A stretch of DNA of 64,000 bases from Ophthalmolycus amberensis (taxonomy: Eukaryota > Chordata > Actinopteri > Perciformes > Zoarcidae). Within the stretch, counting starts at the first letter, position 1. Every line of letters starts with the position of its first letter. The stretch spans positions 2,826,364 through 2,890,363 of the forward strand of contig JAFEUB010000735.1 in assembly GCA_024529925.1 (NCBI GenBank), read 5' to 3'. Of this stretch, positions 1-11,629 are shown in pieces. Below the pieces are notes generated by a model. It was not told the DNA's origin and did no database searches. It worked only from the letters and a program-made list of their open reading frames with translations. The position numbers were made by a program, and so were the translations under genes.

Positions 1-2
1 AA

Positions 3-2771
3 AAGAACATGCCTGATATTATCAAGGACCTGCCGCCATCTGCCATCACTCTCACCATCTCCATTAATCCTATTTGGAACATTTCCAACAGGAGCTTTGT
101 TCATCTACCAAACCTTCAAGACCTCAGACTAGATCAAAATCACTTGAGGCGCATCGATGAATTTGCTTTTCAAGACTTGCATCAACTTAAATCTCTCAAT
201 TTGTCCTGTAACAACATATCGGAGCTCAACCCTTCTGTGTTTAAGGACCTACGCAGCCTCACCTTTCTCTCACTGACAAACAACACTTTGAAGCGGCTCC
301 CCGAGGGGATTTTCTCCCCTCTTCTCAATCTGACCACTTTAATCATGAGACAAAACTCTCTGTCAAACTTTTCAGGGATTGCCGAGTCTGTGTCACATCT
401 AAGAAATCTGAGCGTACTAGATCTTTGCTTTAACAACTTGACCTCTCTCAGCCATTCAAATTTTTCACTGCCAAAATCCCTCAATACATTATACATATGT
501 AGAAATAATCTGCTTAAATTAGGGTGTAAGGATTCGTTTCTCGGGTTCATCCAGCTGCTGGATCTGTCATACAATTCCAGGCTCCAATCGATGGCTTTTC
601 AAGGACTCGATCTGAAGCATATAAACTATCTGCGTTTGCGCTCAACAAGTGTCAAGGTAGTGGAGCTCTTAAACATCAGCAATGTCAATGCAGGTCACGT
701 GGATTTCTCCGGCACAGGTCTAAAGAATGACGACCTGCTCATGGAGCTATGCAGATTGTTAAGTATAAAAGTGAAAAGGATTACAAATTTAGGCCTGGGT
801 GTTAATGGGATTGAGAATCTAACAAATTACACACTGCACTATTGTCCTAACATCACAGGGACTTTGGATCTATCCCGCAACAACCTGAAAAGCACAGGTT
901 GTCTGGAGTTCCTCAATAAACAGGAATATATAAAGACTATCAATGTAGAGCATAACCATCTCAGCTCCCTCCAATCCTGTAAAACACAGAATATAGTCCA
1001 ATTGAATAATCTGGAGGAGCTGAGCTATCGTTACAACCGCATCCTCTCAGTCGGTGCTTGTGCTTTCAATTATGCACCAAATGTCACGACGCTGAAGCTT
1101 AACATAAACATAATTGCTTATCTTGATATTAACGCTCTCAAAGGGCTAACAAGGCTTGAGACACTACGTTTGGACAATAACCTTTTAACGGATTTGTTCG
1201 ATTCCACCTTTAACGATAATCACAACCTAAAAATCCTTAACCTACGCAACAATCGCATATCTGTCATTTTTAATGGGACCTTTCGCAGTCTGAGCAATCT
1301 GACTACACTGGACCTCGGAGGTAATAAGATCACTTATTTTCAGCCATCTGGCCTTGATGGACTAAAAAGTCTGTCCAAATTCTATCTAGATGGAAACAAC
1401 CTGAAACAGATTGACAGTTCCCTCTATCGTGTCTTTCAAGACACACTAACAGTGCTGGATTTACAAAGTAATGAGATTCGCTTCCTCAATGACGAGATCA
1501 TTTCACCCTTCATAAACCTCAGCAGACTCAGTGATCTGAAGCTGGATGGCCAGCGGCCGTTTGGCCTCACTGTTTTACCCGGCGCTTTTCTCCGTGGCCT
1601 CCACTCACTGACATCTCTGTATCTCACCAACAATAACATCTATCATCTTGCACCTGATGCCTTCGATGACCTGACAGGCTTAAACTTCATCACATTGGAT
1701 AACTGCTGCGTTGGGGTGACAAACCTACAACCAGGAGTCTTTAAAAATCTGAGAAATCTGACCAAATTGATTGTAGAAAATATGGGCATTCAGAACTTCT
1801 CAAAGGAGGTTTTTGGGAATCTCACAAAGTTACACACACTGCAGCTCAACCGTAATGTTATGCAGAGCATTCCTGTTGATGTACTACAAAGTTTACCTAA
1901 CCTCCACTACCTTGACATACGTGATACTCCTTTAAGCTGCACCTGCGAGAACAGCGTACTGCAAAACTGGACAGTGAAAAACCCATATGTCCAGGTGGTC
2001 TATCTCTACAACCTGCCGTGCCCAAACGATGCAAAACTCAAATTATACAACTTTGACACCAAAGTTTGTTACATAGATCTCGGAGAGTACCTATTCTTAA
2101 GCACAGCAGTTGTGATCTTTCTGTTCACAGTAACTCCTTTACTTTATGTCAAACTCTACTGGAAAATGAAGTACGGCTACTATGTGTTCCGTTCCTGGTT
2201 TAGTGAGCAGTGGCGCATACTCAGAGAAAAGGACGAGAATTGCAAATATGATGCATTCATTTCCTACAATTCCTCCGATGAACAATGGGTCATGGAGCAG
2301 TTAATGCCCAACCTGGAGGGAAATGGATCGTCTTTTAAACTTTGCCTACATCACAGGGACTTTGAGCTGGGCCGTGACATTGTGGACAACATCGTCTCTG
2401 CTGTGTACAGCAGCCGGAAGACTATTTGTGTGGTGAGCAGGAACTTCCTAAGAAGTGAGTGGTGCTCTCTGGAAATCCAACTGGCCAGCTACAGACTCTT
2501 CGATGAGCACCGGGACGTTCTCCTGCTGGTGTTTCTGGAGGAAATCTCAGAGAGGCAGGTGTCGTCCTATCACCGCATGAGGAAAGTCATGTTAAAAAAG
2601 ACGTATCTGCGGTGGCCTGGCTCGGACTGCACTAACCCCACACAGGCCCAAGAGCTGTTCTGGAATCAGCTACGTCGGGCAGTGAGAAGCGGGAGCAGAC
2701 TGGAGACAGAAGAAGAAACCGGAAACTTTGAGACTCACACATCAGATGAAAACGGTTACTTGCTACCTTAA
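3..2771 (+). CDS. tlr22: Toll-like receptor, TLR22/TLR23-type (5' end outside window)
   Basis: Innate immune receptor of the fish-expanded TLR11 family; signals through its cytoplasmic TIR domain. The frame is open to the left edge and the first Met (position 9) has no signal peptide before it, so the leader and perhaps an LRRNT are upstream. From Met 9 there are 920 codons without an intron: leucine-rich repeats to about residue 640, an LRR C-terminal cap with a CTC motif and further cysteines (about 650-687), a TM helix near 692-715, and a TIR domain about 745-890. The TIR shows YDAFISYN (box 1), LCLHHRDFELG (box 2) and a box 3-like FW. The C-terminal tail is acidic. Family membership is certain; choosing TLR22 over TLR23 is inference, as the two are close. 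The gene is convergent with prr19. Confidence 0.93.
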   Translation, partial: KNMPDIIKDLPPSAITLTISINPIWNISNRSFVHLPNLQDLRLDQNHLRRIDEFAFQDLHQLKSLNLSCNNISELNPSVFKDLRSLTFLSLTNNTLKRLPEGIFSPLLNLTTLIMRQNSLSNFSGIAESVSHLRNLSVLDLCFNNLTSLSHSNFSLPKSLNTLYICRNNLLKLGCKDSFLGFIQLLDLSYNSRLQSMAFQGLDLKHINYLRLRSTSVKVVELLNISNVNAGHVDFSGTGLKNDDLLMELCRLLSIKVKRITNLGLGVNGIENLTNYTLHYCPNITGTLDLSRNNLKSTGCLEFLNKQEYIKTINVEHNHLSSLQSCKTQNIVQLNNLEELSYRYNRILSVGACAFNYAPNVTTLKLNINIIAYLDINALKGLTRLETLRLDNNLLTDLFDSTFNDNHNLKILNLRNNRISVIFNGTFRSLSNLTTLDLGGNKITYFQPSGLDGLKSLSKFYLDGNNLKQIDSSLYRVFQDTLTVLDLQSNEIRFLNDEIISPFINLSRLSDLKLDGQRPFGLTVLPGAFLRGLHSLTSLYLTNNNIYHLAPDAFDDLTGLNFITLDNCCVGVTNLQPGVFKNLRNLTKLIVENMGIQNFSKEVFGNLTKLHTLQLNRNVMQSIPVDVLQSLPNLHYLDIRDTPLSCTCENSVLQNWTVKNPYVQVVYLYNLPCPNDAKLKLYNFDTKVCYIDLGEYLFLSTAVVIFLFTVTPLLYVKLYWKMKYGYYVFRSWFSEQWRILREKDENCKYDAFISYNSSDEQWVMEQLMPNLEGNGSSFKLCLHHRDFELGRDIVDNIVSAVYSSRKTICVVSRNFLRSEWCSLEIQLASYRLFDEHRDVLLLVFLEEISERQVSSYHRMRKVMLKKTYLRWPGSDCTNPTQAQELFWNQLRRAVRSGSRLETEEETGNFETHTSDENGYLLP

Positions 2772-3412
2772 AAAGATTTGGCAATTTCATTTGTGATTGT
2801 TAAGATAAAACTGTCGTTACATTAAATGAATAATCGCATGTCCTGCTGCTGGGAGAGAGTCATTTAATGTGGTGTAATTGTGATGAACTGTGAGACCAAT
2901 CATAATTTATGAAAGCATGAATCAGAAATCTTATTTAAATATCTTATGCTCAGTTTGATTTTGCACGTCTTTTATATTATTGCACAAATTGTACAAATGT
3001 GTTTAATTACATTTAAATGTGGCCCACATACATAAAACAATATCAAATGGCTTTCACAATAGCACATTCTTGGTTAAAATTATTGGTCTGTAAAGAAAAT
3101 CCCACTATAACACTTGTGTTAAAGAAGATATGTGTACAGTTCTGCATATTAAAAAATGTTCCAAGGATGCAAACAATACATACTCATGGGTTTCTATATC
3201 TCCGCTGCACATAGGACAAAATAAAAAGAGGTAACTCTTGAGATTCTATTACTGTTACATTTAATATTGTGTTTTTAGTCAAATATGAACACACAACATA
3301 TCATTTCGCTGACTGTGAACAAAAACAAAATTTTGACGGTATGAATTAAGACAGCATCGTATTTTTTAATGAACGTTCACAAGCATGTTTCTATGCAGCG
3401 CTTCACAACACA
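2772..3412. other. Convergent 3' region between the TLR gene and prr19
   Basis: AT-rich DNA with no supported coding sequence. A plus-strand AATAAA at 3220-3225 is the likeliest poly(A) signal of the TLR transcript, giving a 3' UTR of about 450 bases. On the minus strand an ATTAAA (3365-3370 on the plus strand) lies about 45 bases past the prr19 stop and may serve that gene. Confidence 0.5.
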
Positions 3413-5980
3413 TTAGTACAGTCTCATAGGAGGGAAGGACCAGTGTTCAGGGCTCGGGAAAGAAGAAAGGAGGGCTGCCGGGTCTCTATCGAGGGCGTGA
3501 GATGGTGGGTATTGGGTCATGTCAGTGTGGTGGGACCTGAGGGGCGGGTGAGTTGAGGGATGACTGAACTGGCTCAAAGGTTGCAAGCTCTGCAGAGGAT
3601 GGTGAATTTGAGCAGAGAAGGAGGGAGCATAAGAGTATCTGTCAGTTTCAAATGAGTCTTTCTCGTGGGGGAAGTGCATTGGCTCTGCTGAACGTCTATC
3701 TGGCAGCTGTGTTTGAGAAGGAAAGAAAGGCGGGATGTTGCTGCTGCTGTATTGAGACCCACTGCTCCTCTCTGGAACTGCTCTGGTGTGGTTCAAAAAG
3801 CTGTTTTCAAAGGAATCAAACATAACGGCCTTGTTGTTCTTTGGTTTGTTGAAGCCGTCTTCCCAGTGCTGAGACACTGAGGCCTTTTCTTCCCAGCAGG
3901 AGGTGGGAGAGAACAAATGATCACTGGTTGTACCTCCAGAGGGCTCAAACATGCAGAACTGAGGAGCGCAAGTAGGTCCGAGGATATCATCCAACAGGCT
4001 GACAGAGGTTTCCACCGGGCTTGTGAACCAAGCAGCAGTCTTTACATGAAAACCAGAAAACATTTTATTTCCAGAGTTATGGAATAAATTATCTGTGGAT
4101 TACTAATGGAAGGGTAACAGCTGGACCATATGTGAAATGAACTAAACTAAGCTCTTACCTGCTCCAGGTTTTGGTGTGGCTGTGGCCTGGACTTCTGGTT
4201 GAAAGGTCTACTTCCCATCATTTTGAAAGATGTGGTTTTCTGGCTGTCATAACACGGCTGACTCGCAGTGTCAGCTTGAAATGCTATTGCACCAAAAAAA
4301 AAAAAAGGAGACAGCTGAAAAACTGCAGAGCATGCAGAACATGCAATACACTCCTGCTATTGTGAATGATTGACAGTTGGCGGTGATCAATTCATGATAT
4401 TGGGTTTGTAATGCTCCAACAAAGGCCAAGAAGAAGAAGACCGAAAGCTAGTGAACACAGATGGAAACAATGAACAGTTTAAAATCTGCTTTGCAAATGT
4501 GTTACACAGAAAAAATGCATTTGTCAGGCCTTAAAGATACACTCAATGTGAATAACACTGAATGTAAACATAACTTATTTTAGGGTAATAAACAGTGTTA
4601 TCAATATTGAGGTAAAGTTGTTAATACCAACACTAAAGAAGTCAAAAACACAGTAAAAAGTTTACATTTTTAACATCAATAATGTTGGTAAAATGTGTTA
4701 TTACTATGAGAACTTAATTACCATATCTCAATTATGATAAAACATACAGTGACATTGAGTTATCGCTTAAAAGCAACCCTAATGTTGAACAAACCAGTTT
4801 TTTATGTTGATAATGAGAATCAGAGTTGTCTAGTATTTCAGTGCCTACCTGGAGGCAACAGCTCATCCATCATAGTCAGCTCCTGATCCTGGACTTTCTT
4901 TGTTGGATCGACACCATAGCTGAGGCCTCGCTGCACCTCAAGGAGGTTCTCCTGAAGCTGGGGTCCGTGCCTCTCCCGTAGAGCTTTCAACAGCACCTCC
5001 CTGCTCTCTGCCACCAGGTTTCTTCTCCTCAGAAGTGGGAACTGCAGACAGTCACACAAACCTGCTGCCACTGCACTAACGGACTTAGAAGTGCAGCGAG
5101 CATCTCGTCTCCGGCGCTGGATGTCAAAGCTGTCGACAGTGTCTGAGCTGGAGAGCTGAACTGGGCTTGGGCTGAGACCATGAGCTGGTGTTTGGTGGAC
5201 CGGAGACTCCTGGTTCTTTGGGGTGTGCTCCACAGTAGAATTCATGCGTCCCTTTGCCTTCCTGTTTAATGTCTTCACACTTTCTTTGACAACAGTGGGA
5301 GTCAGCTGGGACTCTTTGCTCTTTTCAGACATGAGAGGGTTTGCCTTCTTGGTCTTGATTATCACCACATCCAATGAGCTGTGTTTAGATGAGGAGACGC
5401 TTTTAAAACTTTCAGATGAAACATCGAGCGTCTTCTGCGGCCTCTGCCCCGGTGTAAGACCTGATCCCTGACTGATTTTCTCCTCTTTCTTCCGGCAATC
5501 ATCATGGGCTGTTTTTTCTTTAAATGGCAGAACCTCATCAGTATCAGCACCCAATAAATCATGAGCGACGAACGGCGAAGGAACGCGAGATGTTGATGGA
5601 TGTGAAGTAGAATTGTTCTTTTCTTGTCCTTGCCGTCCACTTTTCCCCAGTTTCCTCTGCTCACCTAACAAGCGGTCTATGTCGATAGACTTCACCTCGT
5701 GGTTGAACAGGCCATGGTGTCCTATCAGGCGACTGTCCGTGATAATACTCGGCTCTTGTGCCGCAGGAATGACGTTTGGAAACGGTGCATTTCTCCCTGA
5801 AGCACAATGACAGCTACTTTGACAGCAGTTCTGGAAATACACCATGTCTTCACTCCTTTGGCGATGACAGTGATGATGGTGATGTGCTTTGGACTTGGAG
5901 GCTTCTTTCCCACCAGCTCTCATCTGACTCCTCTCCTTGCGGCTTCTCAGTCGTTTCATTATGTCATTTGTTGAAAACAT
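3413..5980 (-). CDS. prr19: Proline-rich protein 19 (PRR19 orthologue), three coding exons
   Basis: Exons on the minus strand: 5980-4849, 4283-4159 and 4039-3413. Phases fit (1, then 0) and give 627 aa. Recognition rests on two blocks I recall from mammalian PRR19: HHGLFNHEVKSIDIDRLL near residue 88, and the extreme C-terminus SPEHWSFPPMRLY, which matches the human end at 12 of 13 positions. The middle is Ser/Pro/Lys-rich and low-complexity, and the protein is longer than the human one (about 356 aa). Mammalian PRR19 acts in meiotic crossover formation with CNTD1; I infer the same role here. The ATG is preceded in frame by TAA, so this start is the first possible in the exon. A candidate non-coding 5' exon lies near 7197-7330. 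Neighbouring pafah1b3 is divergent, as in human. Confidence 0.93.
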
Positions 5981-7196
5981 TTAGGATCTTTTCTTTGTCT
6001 GAAACAGCCCTGCCACACCCGTGGCTCATGCTGCACCGGATTCTGAAATGTTTAAGTCTGTAGGAAATAGAGAACAAAACAGCTGGGCAACTTTTTCATC
6101 GACAGTGGTTGAATACAAATGTTGAGCCTTGTGTGGACCGTGACATTTGGATGCTGAGGGAATTACCCACAAATCATTGCAATGTCACGTTAAAAGGTAA
6201 ACAAAGAGGACGGCTCACGTGTGTTCAGCCTGGAGTATTAAATTTACACAGAAACATTCAGGGTTAAAGATGGAACAAAAATAAACTTGAAATCAGAGGA
6301 TATTTATACATTCATTCATCAAAAATTTGATTTTGTCATTGAAGCTGTTTTGACAAAAACTAGTAAATGGATTATATGAAATTACTTCTCATCTTGTAAG
6401 GAAAGAGCCTGGAAGACGTTCAAATCAGGGAGTACAAGGTATAAAATAAATACCCACAGTTGTACATCATATTTTTTGTCATTTTCATGGCAGTCAGTAA
6501 GTCCTTGAGGGTTCAGGGTTTGAGGCTTTAGGGAGGACATTGGGATTGGGCCTAGGTTTAGGTCCGGGCTGATCTGTCCCCTCTCCACTGAGCACATAAG
6601 TAATTGACTTCCCATGATGGACAGAGCTGATATCAGAGTGGCTCTGGTCAAATGCAGAATTCACATCTCTACAAAATATTCAAATTGGCTCGCAAAAGTC
6701 TTTCATGGATGGAAACTTTAAATAAATAAACAGGGAAACTGTCTTTAAGTTGCAGTGGATGTAAATAGTGAAAGCCACTATTTCCAACACATATATTACA
6801 TGTGTACCGTATCAAATTAAATATTCATACTGTCACAAAAAAAAAAGATATCCACTAAATAAATATTACACATTTTGACTAAAGGCCAACAAAACGTTTG
6901 AATCTTGTCTTTTCTTCTCACTTAGTCAGATATCAAGAACAAGTCAGTTAATGTAGCCTAGCTGTTAGCTTTACTAGCTTGTTATGTGGTTAGTGAACAG
7001 GTGATAATAACGTCAATCACCAGGTGCTCTTTTAAGTGCAGCACAGGTGTATGACTTTGTAGTATTTAGCTGTAGCTGATAAGAAACACAGCACTAACCT
7101 TAACTTTAAGTACATGTCATGCGAGACAAACAGTACATCTGTCAAGAAACATTTTTTTACACAAACCTAAAATCGTTAATTAACTGCGCTACTTAC

Positions 7197-7330
7197 CGAG
7201 ACTCGTTCTTTTCCACTTGTAAATCTGTCGTTGCTCAGCAGCATGTCGTGGTAGATGCGTTTCTTTGCGCAGCAGCAACTCCCGCGAAGACTAACGAGCT
7301 GGGCGAGTCCACGTTCATAGACGAGTAGGT
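7197..7330. promoter_or_regulatory. Candidate bidirectional promoter / first exons of prr19 and pafah1b3
   Basis: A short CpG-containing stretch between the two divergent genes. On the minus strand a good donor (CTCG then GTAAGT, exon end at 7197) suggests a non-coding first exon of prr19 carrying a short upstream ORF. On the plus strand a donor-like GTAAAA follows 7328, which would give a 5' exon of pafah1b3 spliced to the acceptor before 7857. Transcription starts are inferred, not seen; no TATA box is evident. Confidence 0.4.
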
Positions 7331-7869
7331 AAAACCGTCTCATATTTTATATTCTCCTTCACTTGAACAATGTTTTATTTGTCATTTCTTTATAAAGTAT
7401 GTTCTGTAATCCGACGTTAAGCATATATTGCTAATTAAGTGTCGCACAATTCTAAAATACACGTAAACATACATGTTGTTGCCCATGGACAACAATGGTA
7501 TTGACAACTATAGTGAAAATGTACTTCCTGAAACTGAATTGGGAGATGACGATTTTTTGATTTCATGGTAACCTATGTTCATTAATATCTCTAAATGTAA
7601 TCGCTGTATACAGCTCGTTCTTTCCCCTTTCGCATAATTTAACGTTAATAACAATATGCGTTCCTTGTGTGTCCGGTATCTCTGTTAAACTAGCTATACA
7701 TCTATCTTGTGTTTCAGCATGTAGGTTAGCTACTGAGGCTAATTCTACCAACCTCCTTACATTTAGCTAGCAGTTACAGCTATATCTGTGGATTATCGGT
7801 TTGTTTCCCTTGTAAAACAGTGCCAACAACCCTCCGTGATTGCTTTCCCAACACAGATAGAGCCAAGTC

Positions 7870-9438
7870 ATGAGTGCTGAAGACCCGAACCCAGCCGCCA
7901 CACCCACTCCCTGTGTAGACACCCAGGGAGATGGACGATGGATGTCTCTGGTGTGTGAAACAATATTGCTCTTGAGTTTTCTGTTACTCTGGGTTTTACA
8001 TAGCTACAGAATAACAGCCAGGTTTTCCCAGTCTGCATTGTCTTTAATGTTCAGTGTTGACAAAAAAGGTTTTTATAGTTTTTCTTTAGATTGGCATGGG
8101 GATATTAGATCCACTGATGAAATCTACTTTCTTGTATTCAAGCTAATGTTTCCAATTTCAATATCTAAATCACAACAGATACAAGAGGCTATTTTGTGTG
8201 TCTGAATTTCTCATGTAGTTGATTTCTAAGTCTGTATATTTGTCTTTTCCTTTTTCCCTTTTGTAGCACAACCGCTTCGTGTCTGACAGCAAAGACAAAG
8301 AACCCGATGTCCTGTTTGTTGGGGACTCTCTTGTTCAGCTCATGCACCAGTTTGGGGTAAAGCATAAATCACACACTTGACTGTGTCTGGTTCTGTATAC
8401 AGAGGTTTGATAGTGTGTCTTGTTCTCATCATCTATCATCGCTGCACGCTTTCAAATAGTGTGAACTTTGGTTTTCAACACGTGGACGCTTTGTTCTGGT
8501 TTGTCTACAGATATGGCGGCAGCTGTTCTCCCCTCTCCATGCCCTCAATTTTGGGGTGGGTGGTGATGCAACACAACATGTGCTGTGGAGACTGAGCAAC
8601 GGCGAGCTGGATAACATCAGCCCAAAGGTGCATATCACTGCCAAATATAGAGAACACGATTGTGCTTGATTACTCGCACAGTAGACTCATTGTGCTTATA
8701 TTTATGATAAAAATCCAAATTCCAAGTGTACTGACCCTAAACTATTCATGACATGTGCTCAGTCATGCATTCCCTTCTCCTTTGTGTTATAGGTTGTGGT
8801 GCTGTGGGTAGGAACTAACAATCATGGTCAGACTGCTGAACAGATCTGTGAAGGCATCATGGCTATTGTCCAAGTCATCAAGAACAAGCTCCCACATGCC
8901 CGGACACTTGCACTTGTAGGTCCTTTTTTTTCTGATGCATTCCTTAAAGGAAGTGTTTATCTACTCACCTGTGTGGGCTTTAAAAATGACAAATGCAGTT
9001 CATACAACCATCAGACTGCACAGTGATGCCATCCCTTTTAGTTCCATCTCAGCTTTGTGGGATTAGGTAAACAATAGACTATTGGGCTGTTTGTTAACAT
9101 TTAAAAAGCTGACATGGAGCTCCATGTCAACATGCTGTGTCCATACAAACAATAACACCCATCCATCTGTGTTCCAGGGTGTATTGCCCAGAGGTAAATC
9201 GCCAAATCCTCTGCGGGAGCGAAATGCCAAGGTGAACGAGCTGGTCCAGGAGGCTGTATTGTCACTCCCCCACGCCTCTTTCCTCAACGTGGACCCAGGC
9301 TTTGTCCACTCCAATGGTAGCATCTCCCATCATGACATGTACGATTACCTTCACCTGACCCCTCAGGGCTACCAGGCTGTGTGCGAACCCCTGCACGCCC
9401 ATCTCAAGTCCATGCTGGACAAGCCTGCAGAGAACTGA
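7870..9438 (+). CDS. pafah1b3: Platelet-activating factor acetylhydrolase 1B catalytic subunit 3
   Basis: Cytosolic SGNH-type hydrolase removing the sn-2 acetyl group of PAF; in mammals it partners PAFAH1B2 and LIS1. Five coding exons, all in phase 0: 7870-7950, 8267-8356, 8511-8627, 8793-8915 and 9178-9438, giving 223 aa (human about 231). The catalytic serine lies in GDSLVQLM (exon 2), the oxyanion block in VGTNNHG (exon 4), and the Asp/His pair in HHDMYDYLHL (exon 5). DPGFVHS and MYDYLHL favour subunit 3 over subunit 2, and so does adjacency to prr19. An acceptor just before 7857 implies a spliced 5' UTR. Confidence 0.95.
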
Positions 9439-11450
9439 GCAACAAGGGCACAAAAATTTACACTACCACAGTGGTCCTCATCCCTGTTCCCAGAGAACAT
9501 CACAATCAGCTTATTAACGCTTGTATGATGGATCAAATCAGTTACTTGGGGCTAAGAGCTGCACAAATTATTAGTGTAAGTCCTCTTCATGGCCAGGGTT
9601 GATGACCACTGTTACTGATAATGGGACCATAAAGGTTATTTTTGTGTTTATGATGCAGTCAAAAAATTAAATGTGCTATGGTATAGAGAGACAAAGTCTT
9701 ACCTCAATTCCCCGTTATCATCTGTTCCACTAGCTTTTGGTTTTCAAAGTGTTTTTCCATTTGAAGGGTTATTTCAGCCCTCTGCTGATGAATATGATGA
9801 GGGGAACTCCCTGTCTGTCATCCATGTGGGTCAGAGCCAGACAGTGAAATGACACTGGATGTCCGCTATACAGCGTCTGTAGGTCAAAACTTAAGTTGCT
9901 GCACTTGATTAAAACCGTTATTTATAACTGTGCCCCAGATCTCGTCCTTTTGCCTGCAGCCCTCAAGGGACTATAAAAGCCCAATTTACCTCAGAATACA
10001 GACGGAGATCTGCCTTTGCAGGAGGGAAAAAAACTTCTGTGACAAAATGCATTGTCTGCCTGAGGCTACTGGAACAGGAATGAGTTGGAAAAGGTTGTGA
10101 GACTTTGGCTCTTTAGGTGCTAGGATGTCTGGTTAAAAAAAGAAAAGATACAAGAACTGCCCTTACCAGAACATTGCTGTAATTCATCATTTTGGTTTCA
10201 CTAAGTTACATTTATTTGGCAATGGCTTTATTTACTCTTGTGATGTCTGGTGTCTTTTGTATATGTTAATTTGAATGACCAAATGTTTTTTTGATTGACC
10301 ATTACTGTTTACTTGCCTTTTATCATGTCACATGTCTCATTATTGTCCTTGTACCTTTTTTGCTCCACGTATTGTAACGGCAACAGATTTTGACGCGAGA
10401 GGCTGCGTTGCAAACATAGATGTATTTGAGTAGCTTGTGAAGTTGTATAGATATATCTAAAGTTGCTTGTGCTTCAAGTTTAATCTCATCTGCAACTTAA
10501 TGGCCAATCTGACCATTTCCAAAGGCTTTACTTCACACTAAAATGCTTCTGAGCCTCTTATAGAAGGATTGTGCTACAGAACTTGAATTATGCTTCAGGA
10601 TGGCTGATTGTGTAAGAGATGGAAGAATGCATTAAATATGAAAAAGTGTCTTAGTGTCCCTTTGATTGATTGATCAGATCTGCATGCTGATAATAAGATA
10701 GATAAATTGATGCATTGTCACTCATGCGGTGCTACATTTTTTTATGCCTCAAAACTGAACAAGGAGGTTCATTATGCGTACACATACACAGATTAGGTCC
10801 ACAAGAGATTTATTGCTTTTGGTTGACTGCTTTCGTTTCGGTCCCAGACATGCGTGTGAGCGGAGAGCTGCGTTTCTGTCACTTTAGGAGGCTGAACAAG
10901 TCTCGCTTTGCCCATAACTGGCATCCAACAGTCATTACACATAATACAATACCTTATACTTACAATTCCGGCAGTTGTCTAGATTATAGCAAGCATGACG
11001 GTAAATGTGATAACTGACAACTTTGACGCATCCTTTTGATTGATTGTGGGCCAACCCTGTATAGCAGGAAATACTTTGACAGGACTTTATAATTCACAAT
11101 ACAGCAACCAAGTTAGAGCTTTCATTCAATTTTGACATCTCAGTGTCCTCGCGTTGAATGTAACAGCTACATACTGAAGACAAAATTTGATCTCGGCTGT
11201 GTCTCAATGTGAGAAAGCATTGACACACCTAGCTACTCAAAGTAAGATCACATAACAAGACCATGTAAGAAAAGTTCCACCTGAGACTCAAAACATGGGC
11301 ACATCTGGCATCCAAATGTCCTTTTAGTGAAAGTCAGTAACATGTGGGTCCTTTAATTTCTCATGTCACTGAGCAATTACTCACAACCACAATCAGTTTT
11401 TTTGGCAAAGGTACACGTTTCCTCTTATTCACAGTCACGCACTGTGAAAG
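9439..11450. other. pafah1b3 3' region and intergenic DNA
   Basis: No coding region supported. The first part is probably pafah1b3 3' UTR; an ATTAAA at 10631-10636 is a possible poly(A) signal. The rest is AT-rich single-copy-looking sequence up to the left edge of the tandem duplication. Confidence 0.4.
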
Positions 11451-11535
11451 GTGCGGGCTGGGCAGGCTTCATGCTTCATATATCTGGCAGCTGATGAATG
11501 TGCCACGGCTATAATTTCAGACATCAACACCATCC

Positions 11536-11543
11536 TTTATAAA
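11536..11543 (+). promoter_or_regulatory. TATA box of the first CXCL17-like gene
   Basis: TTTATAAA lies 87 bases upstream of the start codon, a fitting distance for a TATA box plus a short 5' UTR. The duplicated gene has TTCATAAA at 25676-25683, a T-to-C change in the core. No promoter assignment beyond position and sequence. Confidence 0.55.
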
Positions 11544-11629
11544 GAGCCACAACAACAACAGCCATTTCATTCCCTCACTGGGGCTGAAGGTAGCGCACAT
11601 GCAAGATTTCTATACCTGGACTGACTGTG

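Noticed and set aside
182..574. Minus-strand open frame of 130 codons inside the TLR gene
   Set aside because: Antisense shadow of leucine-rich repeat coding sequence; no start context or homology.
4171..4365. Plus-strand open frame
   Set aside because: Overlaps the second coding exon of prr19 on the other strand and ends in low complexity.
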